Assembly: GCF_006346335.1 (NCBI RefSeq)
Contig: NZ_VDMC01000014.1
Span: 1 to 61,586 of the forward strand
DNA length: 61,586 bases
Reading direction: 5' to 3'
Source: Aequorivita sinensis
GTDB taxonomy: Bacteria > Bacteroidota > Bacteroidia > Flavobacteriales > Flavobacteriaceae
Below the pieces are notes generated by a model. That model had not been told where the DNA came from, did no database searches, and saw nothing but the letters and a program-made list of their open reading frames with translations. Numbering within the stretch: position 1 is the first letter of the stretch; every line of letters starts with the position of its first letter. The position numbers were made by a program, and so were the translations under genes. Positions 53,679 through 61,586 of the stretch are shown piece after piece.

Positions 53679-56087
53679 ATGTCAAAAAGAAGAATTAACA
53701 AAGTAGCGGTAATCGGTTCCGGAATTATGGGAAGCGGTATAGCATGCCATTTCGCCAATATTGGTGTAGAGGTGCTATTGCTCGATATTGTTCCGCGTGA
53801 GCTTAATGATGCCGAAAAGAAAAAAGGGCTTACTCTAGAAGATAAGGTGGTAAGAAACAGAATTGTAAACACAGATTTACAAAAAGCTATTAAAAGCAAC
53901 CCTGCCCCACTCTATCACAAAGATTTTGCTAAACGTATTACTACAGGAAACTTAGAAGATGATATTGCTAAGGTAAAAACTGCCGATTGGATTATTGAAG
54001 TAGTAGTAGAACGTCTTGATATCAAGAAACAAGTTTTCGAAAATCTAGATAAGCACAGAAAACCAGGAACCCTTATTACTTCAAACACTTCTGGTATTCC
54101 TATTAAGTTTATGAGCGAAGGACGTAGTGAAGATTTCCAAAAGCATTTCTGCGGAACGCACTTCTTTAATCCACCACGTTACTTAAAACTTTTTGAAATC
54201 ATCCCAGGACCTAAAACTTCACCTGAAGTATTAGAATTCTTAAATGGTTACGGTGAAAAGTTCCTTGGAAAAACTACTGTAGTAGCTAAAGACACTCCTG
54301 CATTTATTGGAAACAGAATTGGAATCTTCGGAATTCAAAGTCTTTTCCACCAAGTGAAGGAAATGGGACTTACTGTTGAAGAGGTTGATAAACTAACCGG
54401 TCCAGTAATTGGTCGTCCAAAATCGGCTACTTTTAGAACTGTTGACGTTGTTGGTCTTGATACTTTAGTACACGTAGCTAAAGGTATTCACGAGAATGCC
54501 CCGGAAGACGAAGAACACGGAATCTTCCAAATTCCAGGTTTTATCGATACCATGATGGAAAAGAAATGGCTTGGAAGTAAAAGCGGACAAGGTTTCTATA
54601 AAAAAGTAAAAGACGAAAAAGGAAATAGTGAAATTCTTTCGTTAGACCTAGACACTTTAGAGTACAGAAAGAGTAAAAAAGCATCATTTGCAACTCTAGA
54701 AAAAACGAAATCGGTTGGTACTGTAACCGATCGTTTCCCAATTCTTATTGCAGGGGAAGATAAAGCTGGCGAATTCTACCGTAAGAACTTCGCAGCAATG
54801 TTTGCTTATGTTTCAAAAAGAATTCCTGAAATCACCGACGAACTTTACAAGATTGACGATGCTATGAAAGCAGGTTTTGGATGGGACAATGGTCCTTTCG
54901 AAATTTGGGATGCCGTAGGTGTTAAAAAAGGAATTGAATTAATTAAAGATTTAGGAAAAGAACCAGCAGCTTGGGTAAACGAAATGCTTGAAGCTGGGGT
55001 AGATTCTTTCTATACCGTAAAAGAAGGGAATACATATTACTACGATATCCCTCAGAAAAAACACTTAAAAGTACCTGGACAGGATTCATTTATTATTCTA
55101 GACAACATTCGTAAGACCTCAGAAGTTTTCAAAAATAGCGGGGTTGTAGTTGAAGATCTTGGCGATGGTATCTTAAATGTGGAATTCACTAGTAAAATGA
55201 ATGCTGTAGGAGGCGATGTATTAGCAGGAATTAATAAAGCCATAGACATTGCTGAAAAAGATTTCGACGGTTTGGTGATTGCCAATCAAGGGAAAAACTT
55301 CTCTGTTGGGGCGAATATCGGGATGATCTTTATGATGGCTGTAGAACAAGAATACGACGAATTGAATGCTGCTGTTAAGTATTTCCAAGATACAAGCATG
55401 CGCCTTCGTTACTCTTCTATTCCAGTAGTAGTGGCACCGCACGGAATGACTTTAGGGGGTGGATGTGAATTTACACTTCACGCCGATAAAGTTGTTGCAG
55501 CTGCAGAGAGTTATATTGGTTTAGTAGAATTTGGCGTTGGGGTGATTCCTGGCGGTGGAGGTTCTAAAGAAATGGCGCTTAGAGCAAGTGATACATTCCA
55601 TAAGGGAGATGTTGAGCTTAACCGACTTCAGGATTATTTCTTGACTATCGGAATGGCAAAAGTATCCACTTCGGCTTATGAAGCGTTTGATACTGGAATT
55701 CTTCAGAAAGGAAAAGACATTGTAGTTGTAAACCAAAGCCGACAAATTGCGGCAGCAAAAGCAACGGCACGTTTTATGGCTGATCAAGGATATACTAAGC
55801 CAATTCCAAGAACAGATATTAAAGTACTCGGAAAGCAAGCCATGGGAATGTTCCTTGTTGGAACCGACCAAATGTACGCTGGAAAATACATTAGTGAGCA
55901 CGATAAGAAGATTGCAAACAAATTGGCATACGTTATGGCAGGTGGCGATTTAAGTGAAGCGAGCTATGTAAGCGAGCAATACTTACTAGACCTTGAAAGA
56001 GAAGCATTCTTAAGTTTAACCGGAGAAAGAAAAACCCTAGAAAGATTGCAGCACATGATTCAGAAGGGGAAGCCGCTTAGAAATTAG
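53679..56087 (+). CDS. fadN: 3-hydroxyacyl-CoA dehydrogenase/enoyl-CoA hydratase (FadN-type)
   Basis: The 802-residue protein has the dehydrogenase first and the hydratase last, the reverse of E. coli FadB and the same as Bacillus FadN. GSGIMGSG (residues 13-20) is the NAD-binding GxGxxG. THFFNPPRYLKLFEIIPG (about residues 159-176) and the FIGNRIGIFG segment complete the dehydrogenase domain. The crotonase part (about residues 500-700) has TLGGGCEFTLHADK and VEFGVGVIPGGGG with the two catalytic Glu. It carries out the two middle steps of beta-oxidation. Its stop codon lies in the second unit boundary of heptamer array 3. Confidence 0.93.
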   Translation: MSKRRINKVAVIGSGIMGSGIACHFANIGVEVLLLDIVPRELNDAEKKKGLTLEDKVVRNRIVNTDLQKAIKSNPAPLYHKDFAKRITTGNLEDDIAKVKTADWIIEVVVERLDIKKQVFENLDKHRKPGTLITSNTSGIPIKFMSEGRSEDFQKHFCGTHFFNPPRYLKLFEIIPGPKTSPEVLEFLNGYGEKFLGKTTVVAKDTPAFIGNRIGIFGIQSLFHQVKEMGLTVEEVDKLTGPVIGRPKSATFRTVDVVGLDTLVHVAKGIHENAPEDEEHGIFQIPGFIDTMMEKKWLGSKSGQGFYKKVKDEKGNSEILSLDLDTLEYRKSKKASFATLEKTKSVGTVTDRFPILIAGEDKAGEFYRKNFAAMFAYVSKRIPEITDELYKIDDAMKAGFGWDNGPFEIWDAVGVKKGIELIKDLGKEPAAWVNEMLEAGVDSFYTVKEGNTYYYDIPQKKHLKVPGQDSFIILDNIRKTSEVFKNSGVVVEDLGDGILNVEFTSKMNAVGGDVLAGINKAIDIAEKDFDGLVIANQGKNFSVGANIGMIFMMAVEQEYDELNAAVKYFQDTSMRLRYSSIPVVVAPHGMTLGGGCEFTLHADKVVAAAESYIGLVEFGVGVIPGGGGSKEMALRASDTFHKGDVELNRLQDYFLTIGMAKVSTSAYEAFDTGILQKGKDIVVVNQSRQIAAAKATARFMADQGYTKPIPRTDIKVLGKQAMGMFLVGTDQMYAGKYISEHDKKIANKLAYVMAGGDLSEASYVSEQYLLDLEREAFLSLTGERKTLERLQHMIQKGKPLRN

Positions 56088-56152
56088 AAACTAGACTTGA
56101 GAAGTGAGATGTGAGACTTGAGACTTGAGACTTGAGACTTGAGACTTGAGAC
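56080..56152. repeat. Heptamer array 3
   Basis: Ten units in exact 7-base phase start at GAAATTA (over the fadN stop TAG), continue GAAACTA, GACTTGA, GAAGTGA, GATGTGA, and end with five identical GACTTGA units plus GAC. It is the longest array in the window. Confidence 0.9.
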
Positions 56153-56191
56153 AAAGTAATTAAATATCAACTAAATAGTTATTTTTATTAG

Positions 56192-56227
56192 AATCTTAAA
56201 TCACATGTCTAATCTTCAAATCTAAGT
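56192..56227. repeat. Heptamer array 4 (left flank of the first four-helix-bundle gene)
   Basis: Units AATCTTA, AATCACA, TGTCTAA, TCTTCAA and ATCTAAG run to just before the ATG at 56231. Its first 21 bases match 18 of 21 bases of array 5, in direct orientation. Relative to array 3 the heptamer motif runs in the opposite sense. Confidence 0.7.
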
Positions 56228-56230
56228 GTC

Positions 56231-56590
56231 ATGCACAATTTTCAAGAGTTAAAAATCTGGCAAAAATCGATGGATATAGCGGAACAAACTTATCGGATAA
56301 CAACTAAATTTCCTAAAGAAGAGAAATATGGCTTAACAAGTCAAGTTAGACGAAGTGCGATTTCCGTACCATCCAATATAGCTGAAGGAGCAGGAAGAAA
56401 TACTGATGGAGAGTTTAAAAACTTTTTGGGTATTGCAAATGGATCATCAAATGAATTGTTTACACAACTAGTTCTTTCCCACCGGCTTGAATTAGTTTCA
56501 GAAAATACAGTAAAACCTATTTTAAATGAATTAATTGAGATACAAAAAATGAATTATACTTTGATAAAGAAATTTTCAAAGAAAATTTAA
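56231..56590 (+). CDS. Four-helix-bundle protein (TIGR02436, 23S rRNA-IVP type)
   Basis: The 119-residue protein begins NFQELKIWQKSMDIAEQTYR (residues 3-22), then FPKEEKYGLTSQVRRSAISV and PSNIAEGAGRNTDGEF (about residues 50-65), then two further helices. This is the four-helix-bundle family named from proteins encoded inside 23S rRNA intervening sequences; DGR accessory proteins (Avd) share the fold. Here it is freestanding, between fadN and fadA, and between heptamer arrays 3/4 and 5. Function unknown. It is homologous to the second copy at 57876-58247. Confidence 0.9.
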   Translation: MHNFQELKIWQKSMDIAEQTYRITTKFPKEEKYGLTSQVRRSAISVPSNIAEGAGRNTDGEFKNFLGIANGSSNELFTQLVLSHRLELVSENTVKPILNELIEIQKMNYTLIKKFSKKI

Positions 56591-56592
56591 AG

Positions 56593-56627
56593 ATTCTTAT
56601 ATCTCATGTCTAAAATCTAAAATCTAT
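56593..56627. repeat. Heptamer array 5
   Basis: Units ATTCTTA, TATCTCA, TGTCTAA, AATCTAA and AATCTAT end 1 base before the fadA ATG. The first 21 bases repeat array 4 at 18 of 21 positions. Confidence 0.7.
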
Positions 56628-56628
56628 T

Positions 56629-57819
56629 ATGAAAACAGCATATATAGTAAAAGCATACAGAACCGCGGTGGGGAAAGCGCCTCGTGGGGTATTCCGCTTT
56701 AAGCGTCCAGACGAATTGGCGGCGGAGACCATTAAGTATATTATGAACGAATTACCGCAACTCGACAAAAAGCGAATTGACGACGTAATTGTTGGTAACG
56801 CAATGCCAGAAGCCGAACAAGGCCTTAACGTAGGTCGGTTAGTTTCGTTAATGGGATTGGATATAGTGGACATTCCTGGAATGACAGTAAACAGATACTG
56901 CGCCTCGGGATTAGAAACTATCTCTATTGCCGCTGCTAAAATCCAGAATGGAATGGCAGATTGTATCATCGCTGGTGGTGCAGAAAGCATGAGCTATATC
57001 CCAATGGGAGGATATAAGCCTGTTCCAGATTATCAAGTTGCGAAAGAAGGTAAGGAAGACTATTACTGGAATATGGGACTAACAGCAGAAGCTGTGGCTA
57101 AAAAATACAACGTTTCGCGCGAAGACCAAGATGAATTTGCATACACGAGTCAGATGCGTGCTTTAAAAGCACAAGATGAAAATCGTTTTCAAGATCAGAT
57201 TGTTCCTATTGAAGTAGAACACACTTATGTAAACGAAAACGGGAAAAAAGTTACTGAATCGTATACTGTAAATAAAGATGAAGGACCTAGAAAAGGAACT
57301 AATATAGAAGCTCTATCAAAACTACGTCCTGTATTTGCCAATGGCGGTAGTGTAACAGCTGGTAACTCATCGCAGATGAGTGATGGTGCTGCTTTTGCAG
57401 TAGTTATGAGCGAAGAAATGGTGAAAGAATTAAACCTTGAGCCAATTGCAAGAATGGTAAGCTATGCGGCTGTTGGTGTAGAACCTAGTATTATGGGTAT
57501 CGGGCCATTATACGCTATCCCAAAAGCACTGAAACAAGCGGGGCTAAAACAAGATCAGTTAGCGCTAATCGAATTAAACGAAGCCTTTGCTTCACAGTCA
57601 TTAGCAGTAATACGCGGATTAGATTTAGACAAGGAAATTGTAAACGTAAATGGTGGAGCGATTGCTTTAGGTCACCCACTAGGTTGTACTGGAGCCAAGC
57701 TTTCTGTGCAATTATTTGACGAAATGCGCAAACGTGACCTACAAGGCAAATACGGAATGGTAACTATGTGTGTAGGAACCGGACAAGGAGCTGCTGGGGT
57801 TTATGAGTTTCTTAAATAA
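56629..57819 (+). CDS. fadA: Acetyl-CoA C-acyltransferase (3-ketoacyl-CoA thiolase)
   Basis: The 396-residue thiolase has the acyl-accepting Cys91 (MTVNRYCASGLETIS), the GGAESMSYIPMGG loop (about residues 115-127), and the catalytic His349 (GHPLGCTG) and Cys381 (CVGTGQG). It cleaves 3-ketoacyl-CoA to acetyl-CoA and a shortened acyl-CoA, finishing the spiral begun by FadE and FadN. It is flanked on both sides by heptamer arrays and four-helix-bundle genes. Confidence 0.95.
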   Translation: MKTAYIVKAYRTAVGKAPRGVFRFKRPDELAAETIKYIMNELPQLDKKRIDDVIVGNAMPEAEQGLNVGRLVSLMGLDIVDIPGMTVNRYCASGLETISIAAAKIQNGMADCIIAGGAESMSYIPMGGYKPVPDYQVAKEGKEDYYWNMGLTAEAVAKKYNVSREDQDEFAYTSQMRALKAQDENRFQDQIVPIEVEHTYVNENGKKVTESYTVNKDEGPRKGTNIEALSKLRPVFANGGSVTAGNSSQMSDGAAFAVVMSEEMVKELNLEPIARMVSYAAVGVEPSIMGIGPLYAIPKALKQAGLKQDQLALIELNEAFASQSLAVIRGLDLDKEIVNVNGGAIALGHPLGCTGAKLSVQLFDEMRKRDLQGKYGMVTMCVGTGQGAAGVYEFLK

Positions 57820-57820
57820 T

Positions 57821-57869
57821 GACTTAAGACAATAGGACTTAGGACGTAAGACTAAAACTTTAAAACCTA
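57821..57869. repeat. Heptamer array 6 (left inverted repeat of the second four-helix-bundle unit)
   Basis: Seven units start at GACTTAA, 1 base after the fadA stop. The segment GACTTAGGACGTAAGAC (57836-57852) is repeated inverted at 58305-58322 with one inserted base. Confidence 0.8.
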
Positions 57870-57875
57870 TACAAT

Positions 57876-58247
57876 ATGGCAGCGAAGCATAATTTTAGAA
57901 AACTTACAATTTGGAAAGAAGGTATTGAATTAACAAAAGAAACTTATTCAACTACAGATACATTTCCAAAGTCCGAAACCTATTCTTTAACTAGTCAATT
58001 GCAAAGAGCAGCAGTTTCCATTCCTTCAAACATTGCGGAAGGAACTGCAAAAAGAACTGATAAACATTTTCTCCAATATTTGGATAATGCTCTAGGTTCG
58101 GCTTTCGAATGGGAAACTCAACTTATAATTGCGTTTGAAGTTGGTTATATTTCCAATGAAAGATTTAAACATTTGGAAATAAAAATTCAATCAATTCAAG
58201 GAATGATTACACGTTTTATGGAAAATTTAGAAAAGAATATTTCGTAA
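57876..58247 (+). CDS. Four-helix-bundle protein (TIGR02436), second copy
   Basis: The 123-residue protein shares with the first copy HNF..L.IW at the N-terminus, TFPKSETYSLTSQLQRAA (about residues 28-45), SIPSNIAEGTAKRTDKHF and the E-x-x-TQL segment. It lies between fadA and fadE, within a 17-of-18-base inverted repeat. No catalytic motif is visible; the fold would present a basic face suited to nucleic-acid binding, as proposed for the family. The divergence between copies is too great for a recent tandem duplication. Confidence 0.9.
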   Translation: MAAKHNFRKLTIWKEGIELTKETYSTTDTFPKSETYSLTSQLQRAAVSIPSNIAEGTAKRTDKHFLQYLDNALGSAFEWETQLIIAFEVGYISNERFKHLEIKIQSIQGMITRFMENLEKNIS

Positions 58248-58290
58248 AATTTAATTTTAATATACACAAAAACATTATTGGTGACGGCAA

Positions 58291-58325
58291 GTCCTACGTC
58301 TTATGTCTTACCGTCCTAAGTCAAA
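58291..58325. repeat. Heptamer array 7 (right inverted repeat)
   Basis: Units GTCCTAC, GTCTTAT, GTCTTAC, CGTCCTA and AGTCAAA run opposite in sense to array 6. GTCTTACCGTCCTAAGTC (58305-58322) is the inverted partner of 57836-57852. The first 19 bases match 17 of 19 bases of 17306-17324. Confidence 0.8.
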
Positions 58326-58336
58326 TCAAAACAAAT

Positions 58337-60148
58337 ATGAGCACAACAGAAAAAAACAACGACAACCTTCTCCGCGGCGGACAATTCATAGTTAAAGAAA
58401 CAAAAGCTGAAGACGTCTTCACTCCTGAAGATTTTACTGAAGAGCAAAAAATGATGCGCGATTCTGTGAAGGAATTCGTAGATCGTGAAGTATGGCCATT
58501 AAAAGAACGCTTTGAGCAACACGATTACGCCCTTACCGAAGAAATTATGCGTAAAGCTGGCGAAATGGGACTTCTAGGTGTAGCAGTTCCTGAAGAATAC
58601 GGCGGACTGGGAATGGGATTCGTAACCACTATGTTAGTTTGCGACTATATTTCTGGAGCTAGTGGTTCAGTAGCAACAGCTTTTGGAGCCCATACAGGTA
58701 TCGGAACTATGCCAATTACCCTTTACGGTACCGAAGAGCAAAAGAAAAAATACGTTCCTAAATTAGCTACTGGTGAGTGGTTTGGGGCTTATGCACTTAC
58801 TGAGCCAGGTGCTGGTAGTGATGCAAACAGCGGAAAAACTAAAGCAGTTCTTTCAGAAGATGGAAAATACTACTCGATCTCAGGACAGAAAATGTGGATT
58901 TCGAATGCTGGATTCTGTAATACTTTTATTGTATTTGCGAGAATTGAAGACGACAAAAATATTACTGGATTTATCGTAGAAAACGATCCTTCAAACGGTA
59001 TTTCACTAGGTGAAGAAGAAAAGAAATTAGGTATCCACTCCTCTTCTACTCGCCAAGTTTTCTTTAGTGAAACTAAAGTTCCTGTAGAAAACATGTTAGG
59101 CGAAAGAGGCGAAGGTTTCAAAATTGCGATGAATGCCTTAAACGTAGGTCGTATTAAACTTGCTGGTGCAGGACTTGACGGACAGCGTAGAGTTATTTCA
59201 AAGGCGGTAGAATACGCTAATGAAAGAATTCAGTTTGACGTGCCTATTTCATCGTTTGGAGCTATAAAACTTAAGTTAGCTGAAATGGCAACAAATGCAT
59301 ATGTAGACGAAAGTGCTTCGTATAGAGCTGCCAAAGATATCGAAGACAGAATTGCACTTCGTTTGAAGGCTGGAAATAGCCATCAAGAAGCTGAGCTTAA
59401 AGGTGTAGAAGAATACGCTATTGAGTGCTCAATCTTAAAAGTAGCTGTTTCAGAAGACATTCAAAACTGTACAGACGAAGGAATCCAGATTTATGGTGGA
59501 ATGGGATACAGTGCAGATGCACCAATGGAATCGGCTTGGCGTGATGCTCGAATCACTCGTATTTACGAAGGAACAAACGAGATAAACAGAATGCTTTCGG
59601 TTGGAATGCTTGTGAAAAAAGCAATGAAAGGTCACGTAGATCTTTTAAACCCAGCCCAAGCAGTAGCTGACGAATTAATGGGAATCCCATCTTTCGACAC
59701 TCCAGACTACTCTGAATTACTTTCAGAAGAAAAAGCAATGATTGCCAAATTGAAGAAAGTATTCTTAATGGTGGCAGGAAGTGCAGCTCAAAAATATGGA
59801 ACTGAACTTGAAGAACACCAACAAACACTTATAGCTGCAGCAGATATCTTAATTGAAATCTATATGGCTGAAAGTGCAATTTTACGTACTGAAAAGAACG
59901 CAAAACGCTTTGGTGAAGACACTCAAAAAGAACAAATTGCAATGTCTCAGCTATACTTATATCACGCTGTAGATATTATTACTGTAAAAGCAAAAGAAGC
60001 AATTCTTTCTTTCTCTGAAGGTGATGAACAACGTGCAATGCTTATGGGACTTAAGAGATTTACTAAGTACCAAAACATGCCAAATATTGCTGAACTTAGA
60101 AAGACAATCTCTAATAAGGTAATTGCAGAGAACACATATCCGTTCTAA
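58337..60148 (+). CDS. fadE: Acyl-CoA dehydrogenase (FadE-type)
   Basis: The 603-residue flavoprotein is longer than medium-chain ACADs and fits the Bacillus FadE class, with an extra C-terminal helical domain. GAYALTEPGAGSDANS (about residues 149-164) and MWISNAGFCNTFIVF (about residues 185-199) are the FAD/acyl-CoA regions. QIYGGMGY and IYEGTNEINR (about residues 409-418) are conserved ends of the core domain. It makes the trans-2-enoyl-CoA used by FadN. A terminator follows, so it closes the operon. Confidence 0.94.
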   Translation: MSTTEKNNDNLLRGGQFIVKETKAEDVFTPEDFTEEQKMMRDSVKEFVDREVWPLKERFEQHDYALTEEIMRKAGEMGLLGVAVPEEYGGLGMGFVTTMLVCDYISGASGSVATAFGAHTGIGTMPITLYGTEEQKKKYVPKLATGEWFGAYALTEPGAGSDANSGKTKAVLSEDGKYYSISGQKMWISNAGFCNTFIVFARIEDDKNITGFIVENDPSNGISLGEEEKKLGIHSSSTRQVFFSETKVPVENMLGERGEGFKIAMNALNVGRIKLAGAGLDGQRRVISKAVEYANERIQFDVPISSFGAIKLKLAEMATNAYVDESASYRAAKDIEDRIALRLKAGNSHQEAELKGVEEYAIECSILKVAVSEDIQNCTDEGIQIYGGMGYSADAPMESAWRDARITRIYEGTNEINRMLSVGMLVKKAMKGHVDLLNPAQAVADELMGIPSFDTPDYSELLSEEKAMIAKLKKVFLMVAGSAAQKYGTELEEHQQTLIAAADILIEIYMAESAILRTEKNAKRFGEDTQKEQIAMSQLYLYHAVDIITVKAKEAILSFSEGDEQRAMLMGLKRFTKYQNMPNIAELRKTISNKVIAENTYPF

Positions 60149-60180
60149 GTAGTTTTTTTATAATTAGGATTTTTAGAGGT

Positions 60181-60212
60181 CCTGGCAAGTTTTACTTGTC
60201 AGGATTTTTTTT
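60181..60212 (+). terminator. Terminator of the fad operon
   Basis: CCTGGCAAGT (60181-60190) pairs with ACTTGTCAGG (60194-60203), with one G-T pair and a 3-base loop, followed by eight T. It lies 32 bases after fadE. Confidence 0.93.
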
Positions 60213-60486
60213 GTTTAAAATTCATTTAAAAATTCCTATCTATTCTAACTATTAACTGAATAGGGTAATCTCTTATATTTATATTCTCAATTAATAAATC
60301 CTAATAGATATACCTTCACCTTGTTTTGACGTAAATTAGAAAGCTATTTAAAGTAATGATTCATTATAATTACCATTCAATTTTTTTATCTTTATCGCTT
60401 TACTTGAATTAGTTGATTTTACATTAATATATTACAATTAATTCCGATAACTTACTGTTATTAAAAACGTTACCAAAACTCATAAA
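60213..60486. other. Spacer without a supported gene
   Basis: The stretch is AT-rich and carries no recognised repeat of the heptamer or attC-like families. Confidence 0.4.
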
Positions 60487-61371
60487 ATGAATCGGTTTTT
60501 ATTTCTTCTTATACTTTCTTCTATTTTTATTCAAAGTTGTGATGACGGTGATATAATTGTGAGGTCTTTTAACTTTGACAATGCAGAGCTTAAAACTTGC
60601 GGTGACGTAGGGAACTATGTGTTTTATAAAGTAAATCCAGATTCAAAAGAAAGCTTATCGCTTAAAATGGAAGTTTTAGATAGTCTTTATCGCGAGGAAG
60701 GAATTGCAAACTACACCCTTAACGGGACAACTATAGTAGTTGATTATAGAACCTACGACGCAGCATTAGGCAACAACTATTTTTGCAGTAGTATTCCTCC
60801 TACTTCACCAAATGTTACTGTAGAATATGTAGCAAGTTCTGGAACTGCGGTACTTACAACTACTTTTTTAATTGAAGACAATGACGGAGTGCCAAGAGAA
60901 TTTGAGTTTGCTGGTGATACCGATGGCGATGGCTTAGATGATATGTACGATTTTGATGATGATGGCGACAATGTGCCAACAGTTTTTGAACTCAATTTAG
61001 AAGATGACGATGAAGATCCTTTTTCCAATCCAAAAGATACAGATGGGGACGGAATTCCAGACTTTTTAGACAATGAAGATGATAATGATGGAGTACTTAC
61101 TCGTTTTGAAGATGAAAACTTAGATTTAGATCCGAGAAACGATATCACCGATCCTACTGTGGGTCCTGACTATTTAAACCCTGAAGTAGCTAACACTTAC
61201 GAAGTTTTTCAACATCAACCTCACGAATATCAAATTTTTAAAAGTGTTCAAATCACGCTAAAAGATTTGGTTTTAGTAAGAGGCGACGAACAAATTATAA
61301 TTGAAACTCTAGACATGGGAACTATTGAAAATGTGGAGATTATAACCAAAACCGTAACCCCACAGCCCTAG
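60487..61371 (+). CDS. Lipoprotein with calcium-type D-x-D-x-D-G repeats
   Basis: The 294-residue lipoprotein has its lipobox at Cys18 (FIQSC), followed by DDGD, an acidic stretch that would fit surface export. Residues about 140-215 contain repeated calcium-binding type DTDGDGLDDMYDFDDDGD and DTDGDGIPDFLDNEDDNDGV, as in thrombospondin type 3 repeats of Bacteroidota surface proteins. The N-terminal half (residues 25-135) is a beta-rich domain I cannot name. The C-terminus is short and beta-rich. Confidence 0.82.
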   Translation: MNRFLFLLILSSIFIQSCDDGDIIVRSFNFDNAELKTCGDVGNYVFYKVNPDSKESLSLKMEVLDSLYREEGIANYTLNGTTIVVDYRTYDAALGNNYFCSSIPPTSPNVTVEYVASSGTAVLTTTFLIEDNDGVPREFEFAGDTDGDGLDDMYDFDDDGDNVPTVFELNLEDDDEDPFSNPKDTDGDGIPDFLDNEDDNDGVLTRFEDENLDLDPRNDITDPTVGPDYLNPEVANTYEVFQHQPHEYQIFKSVQITLKDLVLVRGDEQIIIETLDMGTIENVEIITKTVTPQP

Positions 61372-61434
61372 TCTTCGATACATTTTTAAAGCAAACTTCA
61401 CTGCAAGAGACAAGAGAAAAAAGAAAAGAGAGCG

Positions 61435-61476
61435 TCTAGAATCTAGACTCTAGATTCTAGAATCTCAAGTCTAAAT
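61435..61476. repeat. Heptamer array 8
   Basis: Units TCTAGAA, TCTAGAC, TCTAGAT, TCTAGAA, TCTCAAG and TCTAAAT are in exact 7-base phase, 63 bases after the lipoprotein gene. Confidence 0.85.
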
Positions 61477-61533
61477 GTATATCCCTGATTAGTGTTGACC
61501 GTTATTTATTAATTTAGATTATCAAAAATAGTC

Positions 61534-61573
61534 ATCAATTTTCTTTCTTGAGGCCTCAAGAAAGAAAATTGAT
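61534..61573. repeat. 40-bp perfect palindrome near the window end
   Basis: The two 20-base halves are exact reverse complements, with no loop; the centre is AGGCCT at 61551-61556. No gene adjoins it. It may be a biological cruciform or replication/termination site, or a fold-back artefact of the assembly end. Confidence 0.8.
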
Positions 61574-61586
61574 TTATGAACTTCTC

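Noticed and set aside
56080-56152. GACTTGA repeats as a CRISPR array
   Set aside because: The units are 7 bases with no spacers and no cas genes nearby; this is a tandem array.
56231-58247. Four-helix-bundle genes as part of a diversity-generating retroelement
   Set aside because: No reverse transcriptase, template repeat or variable C-type lectin gene is in the window; only the fold of Avd is shared.
60777-61148. Serine-rich minus-strand frame of 123 codons
   Set aside because: It is the reverse-strand shadow of the Asp-rich calcium-repeat lipoprotein (GAT/GAC read backwards gives Ser-type codons).

Overview
The window reads as the chromosome of a marine-type member of the Flavobacteriaceae (phylum Bacteroidota). 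The base composition is AT-rich, several genes have the Bacteroidota -7 promoter motif TAnnTTTG, Shine-Dalgarno sites are scarce, and there are several secreted proteins with C-terminal type IX secretion (T9SS type A) sorting domains and many lipoproteins, one with an acidic CSDDDD surface-export signature. Gene content (fused CcsBA, RsmB, large single-chain PurL, KdsC/UbiA/Maf cluster, FadN-type multifunctional protein) fits the same group. No rRNA or tRNA gene, CRISPR array, integrase or intact transposase was seen. No gene runs off either end.

Region 1 (about 1-12,010) is accessory. Small genes, mostly on the plus strand and poorly characterised, are separated by long non-coding spacers: an unknown protein, a HigBA toxin-antitoxin pair, a DUF4298 protein, a dead MFS fragment, an MpaB/DUF2236-type oxygenase, a POT-like transporter, an unknown 330-residue protein and two small membrane proteins. 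Several spacers hold related 80-170 bp imperfect dyads. Three genes end in a TAAC that overlaps their own stop codon and resembles the first box of an integron attC site. Two T9SS proteins and two decayed genes complete the region.

Region 2 (12,084-31,697) is mostly core: glmM with an acyltransferase; AcpH-like phosphodiesterase with gamma-glutamyltransferase; a 1063-residue cytochrome c biogenesis fusion (CcsBA); a divergent Crp/Fnr regulator and truncated-haemoglobin pair around a perfect 7-bp-arm operator; then DUF2520, kdsC, ubiA-type, maf, a lipoprotein, a small MscS channel, a secreted PIG-L deacetylase, a 36-residue membrane peptide abutting a sodium:solute symporter, and a GNAT acetyltransferase.

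Region 3 (31,737-52,667) has two tandem GEVED/T9SS genes, one broken by an in-frame stop, a surface lipoprotein, a BNR-repeat lipoprotein, rsmB, purL (with two in-frame insertions of a palindromic repeat), a tandem M16 peptidase, a long-chain acyl-CoA ligase, a T9SS repeat protein, an SMR transporter, a DUF488 protein and a polysaccharide deacetylase.

Region 4 (53,079-61,586) is a beta-oxidation operon: marR - fadN - fadA - fadE. Its order matches the fadNAE operon of Bacillus, but two four-helix-bundle (TIGR02436, 23S-rRNA-intervening-sequence type) genes are wedged between the three enzymes. Each lies between arrays of 7-bp repeats; one is bracketed by a 17-of-18 inverted repeat. The same heptamer-periodic arrays recur elsewhere in the window. 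This heptamer/four-helix-bundle arrangement and the attC-like array of region 1 are the two most interesting structures here.
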